Origin: Pseudomonadota bacterium
GTDB taxonomy: Bacteria; Pseudomonadota; Gammaproteobacteria; Burkholderiales; JAJZQI01
Assembly: GCA_021851875.1 (NCBI GenBank)
Contig: JAJZQI010000012.1
Location: forward strand, 24,082 to 88,081
Direction: 5' to 3'
DNA: 64,000 nt
Every line of letters starts with the position of its first letter. Positions within the stretch are counted from its first letter, which is position 1. Positions 46,554 through 54,978 of the stretch are shown one piece after another. The notes under the pieces were generated by a model, which was not told the origin of the DNA, searched no databases, and saw only the letters and a list, made by a program, of their open reading frames with translations. The position numbers and the translations under genes were made by a program.

Positions 46554-46701
46554 ACCGAGTCGTGATGAGATATTGGCACGCATCCGGACAAAGGCTCTTT
46601 TACAACAAGTCATGTATGGGCCAACAAAACAGAGTCTGGAGACATTGCAGGGTGCATTGGCTGAAAAACGCCGCAGGGAGGCGGGTAAATCTCAGGAGTG
46701 A
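46537..46701 (+). CDS. Small hypothetical protein (54 aa): MNQKPKPSRDEILARIRTKALLQQVMYGPTKQSLETLQGALAEKRRREAGKSQE
   Basis: Read directly; absent from ORF track; ATG inside the 3' end of the previous ORF after CAGGAGAAGCTGG. Confidence 0.5.
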   Translation: MNQKPKPSRDEILARIRTKALLQQVMYGPTKQSLETLQGALAEKRRREAGKSQE

Positions 46702-46790
46702 TTTTGGGTTTTAGGAGTGCCGAAAATCAACCCTTATCTGCACGCTCAATTGACTGCGCTTCCTTTGACCAGCCTGGGGGAAACGTTGTT

Positions 46791-47705
46791 CTATCGGGTC
46801 ACCGGGGACCAGTGACCGCCGCCCGGCCACATGGCAGGAAATGTTGTGTTGGCGCTGGCTGCTTCGATGACTGGCAGCATGAAGGAGGACAGTGCTGCAA
46901 TGATTTCATGCAGTGCCAGCGCTTCCAATCTGTTCTTGCGTAGAAAAGCCTGCCACTGTGCTTGTTTTTGCACATCTTGTGCAAACTCATCCGTGAGACC
47001 GAATGGAATCCTGCCAGTCAGGGCCGTTTTGCGTCGATCGAAGGTGGCCTGAACGGCTTGGCGAAGCGTGTCACCATCGAAGTCGGTGTGCTGCGCCAGT
47101 ATCCACAGGTCAAAATAGTCTTTCATGCGACTGTTGGCGATGCCAAGGGATGACAGCGCCTCGAATTTTTCGGCCACCACGGTGTAGCGTGGATAGACCC
47201 GCAGCTTGGGTGCTGCGAATTCCGACAGCATGACAGGGTATTCGACATCCTCCGGGCCAGGCGTGACGGCATCGCCGAATCCAATATCGATCTGGATCGG
47301 GCAGCGTGCGCCATCGATCACGCCGAGCAACATCACGCGCACACCAGCGTAGTTCGCCTCCTTGCGAATTTCGGCGGCCTGCACGGTGTCGGGTTGAAAC
47401 ACCACGCCATCGTGAGTTTCTATCGCGCAAATTTCTCTGAAAACAACTCCGATGTGCGGCAGTTCTGCCGAGCCGAATCCCAGAAAATCGGCATCACGTG
47501 TTGGGCGATGAGGGATGTCGAACCACAGATCAAAAAGTAGTGCACCTTTCAGAAGAAATTGTTCGGCGTGCTGCGAGATGCTGATCCGGTACAGCAGTCG
47601 CTCAATCGCGTAGCGCGTGAGAACCAGACTGAAATCCTGCTTGGTCTCGCGGGCGCGGTTAAGCAATCTCGCACGTACGGATGCCGCCACATTTCGTTCA
47701 CTCAT
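46791..47705 (-). CDS. AbiEii/AbiGii-type nucleotidyltransferase toxin
   Basis: AEQFLLKGALLFDLWFDIPHRPTRDADFLGFG; TVVAEKFEALSSLGIANSRMKDYFDLW. Confidence 0.9.
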   Translation of the reverse strand: MSERNVAASVRARLLNRARETKQDFSLVLTRYAIERLLYRISISQHAEQFLLKGALLFDLWFDIPHRPTRDADFLGFGSAELPHIGVVFREICAIETHDGVVFQPDTVQAAEIRKEANYAGVRVMLLGVIDGARCPIQIDIGFGDAVTPGPEDVEYPVMLSEFAAPKLRVYPRYTVVAEKFEALSSLGIANSRMKDYFDLWILAQHTDFDGDTLRQAVQATFDRRKTALTGRIPFGLTDEFAQDVQKQAQWQAFLRKNRLEALALHEIIAALSSFMLPVIEAASANTTFPAMWPGGGHWSPVTR

Positions 47706-48301
47706 GGCAGGCTCTCCATGTAGGGCCGCATCACGTTTGCCACGCGACACAGCGTAGCATAGTGCCAGAGCTCGTCCATGGTCACGCGCTTGGCACGCCA
47801 TGCCTCTTGTAGCGCTTCCATCGCTACATCGAGGCCGATCTTGTTGCGAAACTTGAAGCAGTCGGTCACCGTGCGGGCAACGTTGGTCACGCGTACGGGC
47901 ACGCCATCGATCTGGCGCTCTTCAATCCCATCGGTCAGCGCAGCGCCGGAGAAGCGCACAATGCGCAGCGGCGGGTAATCCATCTTCGGTGCGCGCGCCT
48001 TGTTGGGAATAGCCAGCCAGACCTCGAACGGTGACTGCGTGGTGAGGTCGTGCACCCGCAGTGCCGAAAGCAGGCAGACGATGGCTTGCGGGTGTTTGCG
48101 TGCCACCTCGGCCAGCGTGCCATGCTCGGATACTCTGCGATCAGGGCGTGCATATAGGCCGCGCCCCACGCGGACGAGCAGGCCCTGCCAAACCAGCCGT
48201 GTGAGGGCGATACTGGGCAGGCCGAGCGCCTTGAGATCACGCGGGCGGACGAGACCGCGCTGGGCGGCAAGATTCAGAATGGTTTGGTGCGTACTTTCCA
48301 T
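47702..48301 (-). CDS. AbiEi-type antitoxin/transcriptional regulator
   Basis: Winged-helix N-terminus and AbiEi C-terminal features (LRIVRFSG, IDGVPVRVTNVARTVTDCFKFRNKIGLDVAMEAL); ORF track extends to 48337. Confidence 0.88.
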   Translation of the reverse strand: MESTHQTILNLAAQRGLVRPRDLKALGLPSIALTRLVWQGLLVRVGRGLYARPDRRVSEHGTLAEVARKHPQAIVCLLSALRVHDLTTQSPFEVWLAIPNKARAPKMDYPPLRIVRFSGAALTDGIEERQIDGVPVRVTNVARTVTDCFKFRNKIGLDVAMEALQEAWRAKRVTMDELWHYATLCRVANVMRPYMESLP

Positions 48302-48302
48302 G

Positions 48303-48367
48303 GTTGCATAATGTTGCATTAGGTCGGTAGATGTCAATAACTACCAACGAAATGCAACATTATGCAA
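48303..48367. promoter_or_regulatory. Probable AbiEi operator: perfect 18-bp inverted repeat
   Basis: GTTGCATAATGTTGCATT (48303-48320) and AATGCAACATTATGCAAC (48350-48367) are exact reverse complements. Confidence 0.8.
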
Positions 48368-49314
48368 CGACTGCCTTTACCTATGCATGTCGCAGCGGAT
48401 TGCACCTTAATCATCTGCCACAGGCAATACCTTGCGATTGTGATCCATCGAGTCGTGAAACCATCGGGTACTGGCTTGAATGGTTTGCTGGGCGAGCGAT
48501 GGCTGCTCTGAAACTGGCGGAGCGCTTGTACGTCGATTTCGCCAATCACACAGTAGTCGGTGACCCCTCCTTTGACTCGCAGCACGTCGCGTTTCCAGCT
48601 GTCCTTGAATGGGGCGCGGATGCGGCTGTCACCGTATTGCCGATCGTTACATTGAATGATGTAGGCATGCATGTCCAGCGCGGCAGATTCAACCAGCGCA
48701 TTGAAGGTTTCTGTATCTGGATTCCATTCCGGTACAAATAGCACATCCACCTTGCCACGCAGGTCGGCACGGTAACTGATGTTGGTTAATTCGCTGCAAA
48801 CCAGCAGCGCAAAGCGAAGGTCACCATGTTGAATGACTGGTGGTTTTACCCATGTTTTGTCAGGCCGCATTTCCAAGCCGGCCAACCGGAACAACTCCTG
48901 CTCCTCATGCAAAGCTGGGCGCTGCTTGTCCTGCCGGTAAATCATCAGTGAGGGGAACCCTACGCCGTCGTGTAGCAGGGCTGCCCATACTTGATTGCGT
49001 ACCCGCGCCTTGCTTGCATGCAAGTACTGGATACCCGTGATCAGTGAGATACCTCGGCCTTGAAGCTTGCGGGCAATGCGTACGAACCAGTGCGCGGGCA
49101 GTGCCAATTCCGGCAGAATCAGATAGCGACTATTGCGAGGTTGGGTGATCACAGTATCTAGCATGCGGCACAAACGTGCATATCGGTTGATATCCGGATC
49201 AGGCATATGCATTACCCGATTCGGTGTGCTCACATCGAACTGCTGTTGCAAGTGATTGGGCGCGACGATGGCTGCCGCACCTGCACGCGGCCCGGGCCGA
49301 CGGCCATAGCCCAC
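48334..49314 (-). CDS. Nitrilase/carbon-nitrogen hydrolase domain, likely truncated from an RT-nitrilase (DRT/UG-type) defence protein
   Basis: LILPELALP (Glu), IYRQDKQRPALHEEQELF (Lys), LLVCSELTNISY (Cys) fit the nitrilase triad; no RT domain; start abuts island repeat. Confidence 0.65.
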   Translation of the reverse strand: MGYGRRPGPRAGAAAIVAPNHLQQQFDVSTPNRVMHMPDPDINRYARLCRMLDTVITQPRNSRYLILPELALPAHWFVRIARKLQGRGISLITGIQYLHASKARVRNQVWAALLHDGVGFPSLMIYRQDKQRPALHEEQELFRLAGLEMRPDKTWVKPPVIQHGDLRFALLVCSELTNISYRADLRGKVDVLFVPEWNPDTETFNALVESAALDMHAYIIQCNDRQYGDSRIRAPFKDSWKRDVLRVKGGVTDYCVIGEIDVQALRQFQSSHRSPSKPFKPVPDGFTTRWITIARYCLWQMIKVQSAATCIGKGSRCIMLHFVGSY

Positions 49315-49360
49315 TTGGGCGCGAATCCCTTCCTAGTGCATCAGGAGGATGGTAATCTAA

Positions 49361-49388
49361 TGAAAAAGCCCGCTAGATGCGGGCTTTA
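49361..49388 (-). terminator. ssrA terminator
   Basis: Minus strand AAAGCCCGCATCTAGCGGGCTTTTTCA. Confidence 0.85.
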
Positions 49389-49430
49389 TGGATTTCGCTG
49401 GACTGTGCGAAACATGGAATTGGTGGAGCC
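49362..49430. repeat. Island direct repeat, copy B (overlaps ssrA 3' end)
   Basis: See copy A. Confidence 0.9.
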
Positions 49431-49785
49431 GGCGGGAATCGAACCCGCGTCCGCAAATCCTCTACAGGCAGTTCTACATACTTAGTCTGATTATTTGGAT
49501 TTAACCGTTTGCGCGCCAACCAGACAGGCTAGCATTCGGCGAGTTGTCTTAATTTAGCGTTCCAGCCAACAACACTCAGTAACGCGATCCGATGTAAATG
49601 ACACTGCTGCCGGTTTTACCCGACCTGGCCCATCGGCCTGCCAGTGCAGTGTCCGGCTGGATTAAGCAGCCAGAGAGTAGTTTTCGTCGTTTGCGACTAT
49701 TTGTTTCCAGATGGATTTACGAGGTAACTGGGCCTCGGTATGCCCTGCGTTGCTTTGCAATCTACGTCGAAACCAGGTCGGCCCC
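49421..49785 (-). ncRNA. ssrA: tmRNA
   Basis: 5' GGGGCCGACCTGGTTTCGAC; tag GCAAACGACGAAAACTACTCTCTGGCTGCTTAA = ANDENYSLAA*; 3' GCGGGTTCGATTCCCGCCGGCTCCACCA; acceptor stem pairs. Confidence 0.98.
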
Positions 49786-50063
49786 GGTATCGTCTTTACT
49801 GCTGTGTGTGATTCTATCAGATTCAAAAAAGTTCCCCTAATGCTTTGCTGCTCACCATCCCGGTGCGTCATGCACGGAGGCGGTGCTGCCTGGGGTGCCC
49901 TTGTATTGGTAAATGGGGGTGTTCCGGAGCGTTTCAAGAGTGGCATGCAAGATGCTTTAAAAATTTTCACGGGCTGGCGCCTGCGCAAAATGTTGCATAT
50001 TTTATATATCTTCATGTGGCGACATTGCCCGCTTCGGTAAATTCTTATCACGGGAGTAACAGC

Positions 50064-50471
50064 ATGACACCGCAACAAGTGGAACTGGTAAAACAATCCT
50101 GGAGCAAGGTGGCGCCCATCAGCGATAAAGCGGCCGAACTGTTTTACGGCAAGCTGTTTGAGCTCGACCCCGCGCTCAAGCCGTTGTTCAAAGGCGACAT
50201 GGCGGCACAGGGACGCAAGCTGATGGCCATGATCAACACGGCGGTGGTCAATCTGGATCGCCTGGATGAAATCGTGCCGGCAGTGCAGGATCTGGGGCGG
50301 CGTCATGTAGGCTATGGGGTGAAGGACGCGCACTATGACACGGTGGCCAGTGCGCTGCTGTGGACCTTGGGCGCGGGGCTGGGCGATGCTTTTACCGCTG
50401 ATGTGAAGACGGCCTGGACCGAGGCTTACGGTATTCTCGCCGGCGCGATGAAAGCCGCAGCCACCGGCTGA
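50064..50471 (+). CDS. Bacterial single-domain globin
   Basis: LVKQSWSKVAPISDKAAELFYGKLFELDPALKPLFKGD; RRHVGYGVKDAHY. Confidence 0.9.
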   Translation: MTPQQVELVKQSWSKVAPISDKAAELFYGKLFELDPALKPLFKGDMAAQGRKLMAMINTAVVNLDRLDEIVPAVQDLGRRHVGYGVKDAHYDTVASALLWTLGAGLGDAFTADVKTAWTEAYGILAGAMKAAATG

Positions 50472-50489
50472 GGAGTTGTTTGGCGGCCG

Positions 50490-51881
50490 CTAAAGCGCAA
50501 AGCGCTGGTGCAACTCCGGCAGGATCACGTCGGTATCATGCAATTGCAGGGCAAACTGTCGCATGGTGTCCGGTTCGCCATGTACCAGATAGGTCCTGGC
50601 CGGGCTGCCCAGTTGTTTGTGCCAGGCCAGCAGTTCGGCCTGGTCGGCATGGGCGGAGAAGCCGTTGATGGTGTGAATGCGGGCGCGCACAGGGATATCT
50701 TCGCCAAAGATACGCACGTGTTTGACGCCGTCGATGATCAGCCGCGCCAGCGTGCCTGCGGCGGCAAAGCCGACGAAGATGACGCTGGATTCCTTGCGCC
50801 ACAGGTTGTGACGCAGGTGATGGCGAATGCGGCCGCCGGTACACATGCCCGCGCCGGCCATGATGATGGCGCCGCCGCCAATGCGGTTGAGCGCGGTGGA
50901 TTCGGCCGTCTCGCGGGTGAAGTGCAGGCCGGGCATGTGAAAGGGGTCGTGCCCCTGATGAAAGGCCCGGGCAATATCGCTGTCGTAACAGTCCGGGTGG
51001 CGCGTGAAAATGCTGGTGGCGGAGATGGCCATGGGCGAGTCGAGGAACACCTGGGTTGAGCGGGGGATGCGTTCCTGTTCGCTGCCTTCGCGCAGGTAGT
51101 AGAGCAGTTCTTGCGCCCGCTCCAGGGCAAAGGTCGGAATGACGACATTGCCGCCGCGGCGGAACGTTTCGTTGATGGCTGCGTACAGTTCTTCCACCGA
51201 CGGGGCGAGCGGTTTGTGCTGGCGGTCGCCGTAAGTCGTTTCCATAATAACTACGTCAACGGGTTCCGCTGGTGTTTGCGGCGCGCGCAGCAAGGGACGG
51301 CCGGCGTTGCCGATGTCGCCGGAGAAAAATACCCGGCGGTTTTGACCGGCTTCGCTCAGTTGCAGCAGGATGCTGGCCGAGCCGAGGATGTGGCCGGCAT
51401 CGTAAAAGGTGGCCACGATGCCCGGCGCGAGCTCCATGTCCTGGCCGTACTGTGCCGTGCGGCCGAATTGCTCGGTGCTGTTGAGCGCATCGAGTACCGA
51501 ATAGAGCGGTTCCGGCATGGCCTTGGAGCCGTGCCGCACGCGTTTGCGCGACTGATAGCGCGCTTCCTCTTCCTGCAGGTGGGCGGCGTCGAGCATCACC
51601 AGGCGAGCCAGTTCGCGCGAGGCGGAGGTGGTGATGATCTCGCCGCGGAAGCCGCGTTTGACCAGCAGGGGAATGCGCCCGCTGTGATCCAGGTGGGCAT
51701 GGGTCAGCAGCAGAAAGTCGATGTCCGAGGGTGCAAAGCCGAAATCGGCGGCATTGTCTTCGGCCAGTTCATGGCCGCCCTGATACATGCCGCAATCGAT
51801 GAGAATTTTTTTTCCGTTGCACTCAAGCAGGTGGCAGGAACCGGTTACGCCCAGATCGGCGCCATGAAAGGAAAGTTGCAT
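50490..51881 (-). CDS. MBL-fold beta-CASP metallo-hydrolase
   Basis: LLTHAHLDHSGRIPLLVKRGF; FSAHADQAELLAW; VHGEPDTM. Confidence 0.93.
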   Translation of the reverse strand: MQLSFHGADLGVTGSCHLLECNGKKILIDCGMYQGGHELAEDNAADFGFAPSDIDFLLLTHAHLDHSGRIPLLVKRGFRGEIITTSASRELARLVMLDAAHLQEEEARYQSRKRVRHGSKAMPEPLYSVLDALNSTEQFGRTAQYGQDMELAPGIVATFYDAGHILGSASILLQLSEAGQNRRVFFSGDIGNAGRPLLRAPQTPAEPVDVVIMETTYGDRQHKPLAPSVEELYAAINETFRRGGNVVIPTFALERAQELLYYLREGSEQERIPRSTQVFLDSPMAISATSIFTRHPDCYDSDIARAFHQGHDPFHMPGLHFTRETAESTALNRIGGGAIIMAGAGMCTGGRIRHHLRHNLWRKESSVIFVGFAAAGTLARLIIDGVKHVRIFGEDIPVRARIHTINGFSAHADQAELLAWHKQLGSPARTYLVHGEPDTMRQFALQLHDTDVILPELHQRFAL

Positions 51882-51922
51882 AGCCCCTCCGTTGGTGTTG
51901 TTGGTCGCAGAGGCTTGTGCGC

Positions 51923-52582
51923 TCAACCGTGCGACTTCAGGTAGATCAGGATGTCTTGTGGCTGGTCAATGATGGCATCGGCACCCCATGCCTGGGGCCG
52001 ATCGTCCTCGGCCAGGTAGCCCCAGCCGGCAACCAGGGCGGGCATGCCGGCTGCGTGGGCTGCTACCACATCGCGCTGGGCATCACCCACATAGAGGCAC
52101 TGATCCGGTGCCAGCCCCATTTCCGCACAGGCATGCAGCATGGGGGCGGGGTGCGGCTTGGGCTGCGGGCAGGTGTCGCCTGACACGACGGTGGCCGCTT
52201 CGGCGGCAAGTCCCAGGGCGCGCATGAGCGGCCGGGTGAAGCGTTCCGGTTTGTTGGTGACAATGCCCCACAGACGGCTTTGCGATCCGAGTTGCTGCAG
52301 CACTTCTGGCATGCCGGCAAACAGGGCGCTGTGGCCGTGTTGCAGGTCTTCGTAAAGACGCAGGTATTCACTGCGCAGGCGCTCGAAGTCGTCCTGCTCC
52401 GGTGAGATGCCGAAGCCTAACCCCAGTAGACCCCGGGCGCCGTGCGAAGCAACCGGGCGGATCGTCTCATGCGGCAGCGGCAGCAGGCCGTAGGATTCGC
52501 GCAGGAGGTTGAGGGCCAGCCCCAGGTCGGGCGCCGTGTCGGCAAACGTGCCGTCCAGATCGAACAGAACGGCGCGGATCAT
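51923..52582 (-). CDS. gph: Phosphoglycolate phosphatase (HAD family)
   Basis: [33 protein letters not shown]; next to ubiG. Confidence 0.88.
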   Translation of the reverse strand: MIRAVLFDLDGTFADTAPDLGLALNLLRESYGLLPLPHETIRPVASHGARGLLGLGFGISPEQDDFERLRSEYLRLYEDLQHGHSALFAGMPEVLQQLGSQSRLWGIVTNKPERFTRPLMRALGLAAEAATVVSGDTCPQPKPHPAPMLHACAEMGLAPDQCLYVGDAQRDVVAAHAAGMPALVAGWGYLAEDDRPQAWGADAIIDQPQDILIYLKSHG

Positions 52583-53295
52583 GCCGACGGCTGGCAGTAC
52601 ATCATGTAGTTGACGCTGGTGTCGGCTTCGAGCTTGTAGGTTTTTTCCAGCGGGTTGTAGGTCAGGCCGGTGAGGTCCCGCACATCCAGCCCCGCATTGC
52701 GGGCCATGCGGGACAGCTCCGACGGCTTGAGGAATTTGGCGTATTCATGCGTGCCCTTGGGCAGCATGTTGAGCACGTATTCGGCCCCTACTACGGCGAA
52801 GAGATAAGACTTGGTATTGCGGTTCAAGGTGGAAAAGAACACGTAGCCGTCCGGCTTGACCAACTTGGCGCAGGCACGCACCACGCTTTCCGGATCGGGT
52901 ACGTGCTCGAGCATTTCCATGCAGGTGACCACGTCAAAACTTGCCGGCGCTTCTTCGGCCAGGGCTTCCACGGCCTGCAAGCGGTAGTCGACCCGGTTGC
53001 CCGATTCCAGCAAATGCAGCTTGGCCACCTTGAGCGGCTTTTCCGCCATGTCGATGCCGGTGACCTCGGCCCCTTTGGCCGCCATGCTTTCAGACAGAAT
53101 ACCGCCGCCGCAGCCGACGTCGAGTACCCGTTTGCCGCTTATCTTGGCAATGCCGTCGAGGTATTCAAGGCGCAGCGGGTTGATATCGTGCAGCGGCTTG
53201 AATTCACTGTTCGGGTCCCACCAGCGGTGTGCCAGGGCGGAAAATTTGTCCAGCTCCAGCTGGTCGGCGTTGAGTGTCTGGATTTCGGTATTCAT
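52579..53295 (-). CDS. ubiG: Ubiquinone biosynthesis O-methyltransferase
   Basis: [45 protein letters not shown]. Confidence 0.96.
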   Translation of the reverse strand: MNTEIQTLNADQLELDKFSALAHRWWDPNSEFKPLHDINPLRLEYLDGIAKISGKRVLDVGCGGGILSESMAAKGAEVTGIDMAEKPLKVAKLHLLESGNRVDYRLQAVEALAEEAPASFDVVTCMEMLEHVPDPESVVRACAKLVKPDGYVFFSTLNRNTKSYLFAVVGAEYVLNMLPKGTHEYAKFLKPSELSRMARNAGLDVRDLTGLTYNPLEKTYKLEADTSVNYMMYCQPSA

Positions 53296-53317
53296 GGGCG
53301 GAATTAAAGCATAGAAC

Positions 53318-53480
53318 GGGGGAATGGGGAATGGGAAGTAGGGAGCAGGGAGCAGGCGGGCAGGCGGGCAGGCGGCTGAACTGCTTCCCCCTTTGCAAAA
53401 GGGGGATTGAGGGGGATTGTACAGCCTAGACTTTTGCCCGCTCACCGCTCACCGTTCACCGTTCACCGTTCCCTGCTCCC
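53318..53480. repeat. Composite repeat region: G-rich heptamer variants, a long imperfect hairpin and (CTCACCG/TTCACCG) heptamers
   Basis: GGGGAATGGGGAATGGGAAGTAGGGAGCAGGGAGCAGGCGGGCAGGCGGGCAGG; CCCCCTTTGCAAAAGGGGG; GCTCACCGCTCACCGTTCACCGTTCACCGTTC. Confidence 0.88.
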
Positions 53481-54799
53481 AGATGATGCTGCGCCAACCG
53501 CACCTGCCAGCGGGCGGCCAGCGCGTGCAGGTCGGCCTGACTGGTCCAGGTGGGCTGGCGGTCGCGCACAACCTGCTTGCCGTCGATCCAGACTTGGCTG
53601 ACGTGCTCGCGTCCGGCCGCGTAGACGATGTGTGACAGCGGGTCGAAACAGGGGTGCGTTTCCGGCGTGTCGAGGTTGATGGCGGCAATGTCGGCGGCCT
53701 TGCCGGGCTGCAGCGAGCCGGTGCGTTCTGCCAGTCCCAGCGCCTTGGCGCCATTGAGGGTGGCCATGGCGAGCACTTCATGGGCCGGCAGGGCTTCGGC
53801 GAACCCGCTGCTGCCCTTGGCCAGCAATGCCGCCAGCCGCATTTCGGCCAGCAGATCCATGCGATTGTTGCTGGCGGCGCCATCGGTGCCCAAGCCGATG
53901 TTGATGCCGGCTTGCTGCATGGCGTGAATGGGGGCAATGCCGCTGGCCAGCTTGAGGTTGGATGTGGGGCAGTGGGCAATGTTGACGCCTTCTCGCGCCA
54001 GCAGGGCGACTTCATCGTCGGTCAGATGAACCGCGTGGGCCATCAGCAGGCCGGGACTCAACAGGCCGAGATTCTGCAGCCGTTGCAGCGGGCGCAGGCC
54101 GTACTGGGCAATGCTGTCGCCGATCTCCTGCACGGTTTCGTGCACATGGATATGGATGGGCAGATCAAGTTGCGCGGCATAGGTGGCGATTTTGCCGAAG
54201 GCGGCATCGGAAACGGTGTAAGGCGCATGCGGCGCCAGGCAGAAGCTGAGCAGGGCATTGTCTTTTTGCGCGTCGCGCAAGGCCAGGCCGTGGTGCAGAT
54301 AATCGTCCGGGTCGCTGGCGTAGCGGGTGGGGAAGTCGATCACCACCATGCCCAGAGCGGCCCGCATACCAGACGTGGCGCAGGCGCTGGCGGCGGCTTC
54401 GGGGAAGAAGTACATGTCGGCGAAGCAGGTGATGCCGGCGCGCTGCATTTCGGCGCAGGCCAAAAGGGTACCGTCGTTGACGAAGTCGTCGTAGACCCAT
54501 TTTTGCTCGGCCGGCCAGATATGGCCTTTGAGCCAGTCCATCAGCGGAAGATCGTCCGCCAGGCCGCGCATCAGGGACATGGCGGCATGGGTATGCAGAT
54601 TGATCAGGCCGGGGATGAGAACATGCTGATCCAGCAGGTGGGTGTGACGGGCGGTGAAGCGCTGCCTGAGCTGGTCGGCTGGTTCAATGGCCACGATGTT
54701 GCCCTGGTCGACGGCAATGCCGTGGTCCGGCAGAACGGTTTGGGCGGGCTCGACCGGAATGATCCAGTCGGCAAATATCAGGGTGTCAATGTGTGTCAT
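53456..54799 (-). CDS. TRZ/ATZ amidohydrolase (5'-methylthioadenosine/S-adenosylhomocysteine deaminase-like)
   Basis: PGLINLHTHAAMSLMRGLADDLPLMDWL; HCPTSNLKLASGIAP; GTDGAASNNRMDL. Confidence 0.92.
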   Translation of the reverse strand: MTHIDTLIFADWIIPVEPAQTVLPDHGIAVDQGNIVAIEPADQLRQRFTARHTHLLDQHVLIPGLINLHTHAAMSLMRGLADDLPLMDWLKGHIWPAEQKWVYDDFVNDGTLLACAEMQRAGITCFADMYFFPEAAASACATSGMRAALGMVVIDFPTRYASDPDDYLHHGLALRDAQKDNALLSFCLAPHAPYTVSDAAFGKIATYAAQLDLPIHIHVHETVQEIGDSIAQYGLRPLQRLQNLGLLSPGLLMAHAVHLTDDEVALLAREGVNIAHCPTSNLKLASGIAPIHAMQQAGINIGLGTDGAASNNRMDLLAEMRLAALLAKGSSGFAEALPAHEVLAMATLNGAKALGLAERTGSLQPGKAADIAAINLDTPETHPCFDPLSHIVYAAGREHVSQVWIDGKQVVRDRQPTWTSQADLHALAARWQVRLAQHHLGAGNGER

Positions 54800-54933
54800 G
54801 CAAGCGATTCTACAATGAAAAACCCCCGCCCGCCGGGCGGGGCTGAGGTGGGGACTGCCTGATGGGACGAGCAAGTACAGGGCCGGGCTTGCCCGGTCTT
54901 GCGACAGTTGATGATCCGGCGCAATTGCAGGGC

Positions 54934-54962
54934 GAAAAAAAACCCCGCCGCAGCGGGGTTTT
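54934..54962 (-). terminator. Terminator of the OmpA-family gene
   Basis: AACCCCGC-CGCA-GCGGGGTT with A/T run. Confidence 0.88.
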
Positions 54963-54978
54963 CCGGAGTCGAACTGTC

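Larger units (their letters stand above)
46090..49430. mobile_element. Candidate genomic island/remnant at ssrA (no integrase seen)
   Basis: Flanking direct repeats, accessory gene content, adjacency to tmRNA 3' end. Confidence 0.6.

Noticed and set aside
46090-49430. IS element or transposon
   Set aside because: No transposase or terminal inverted repeats found; the boundaries are direct repeats tied to ssrA.
49421-49460. Stand-alone tRNA
   Set aside because: The T-arm/acceptor sequence belongs to ssrA, whose 5' half and tag ORF are intact.
53296-53445. N-terminal extension of ubiG ([20 protein letters not shown]...)
   Set aside because: Translated from the repeat cluster; ubiG begins at [12 protein letters not shown].
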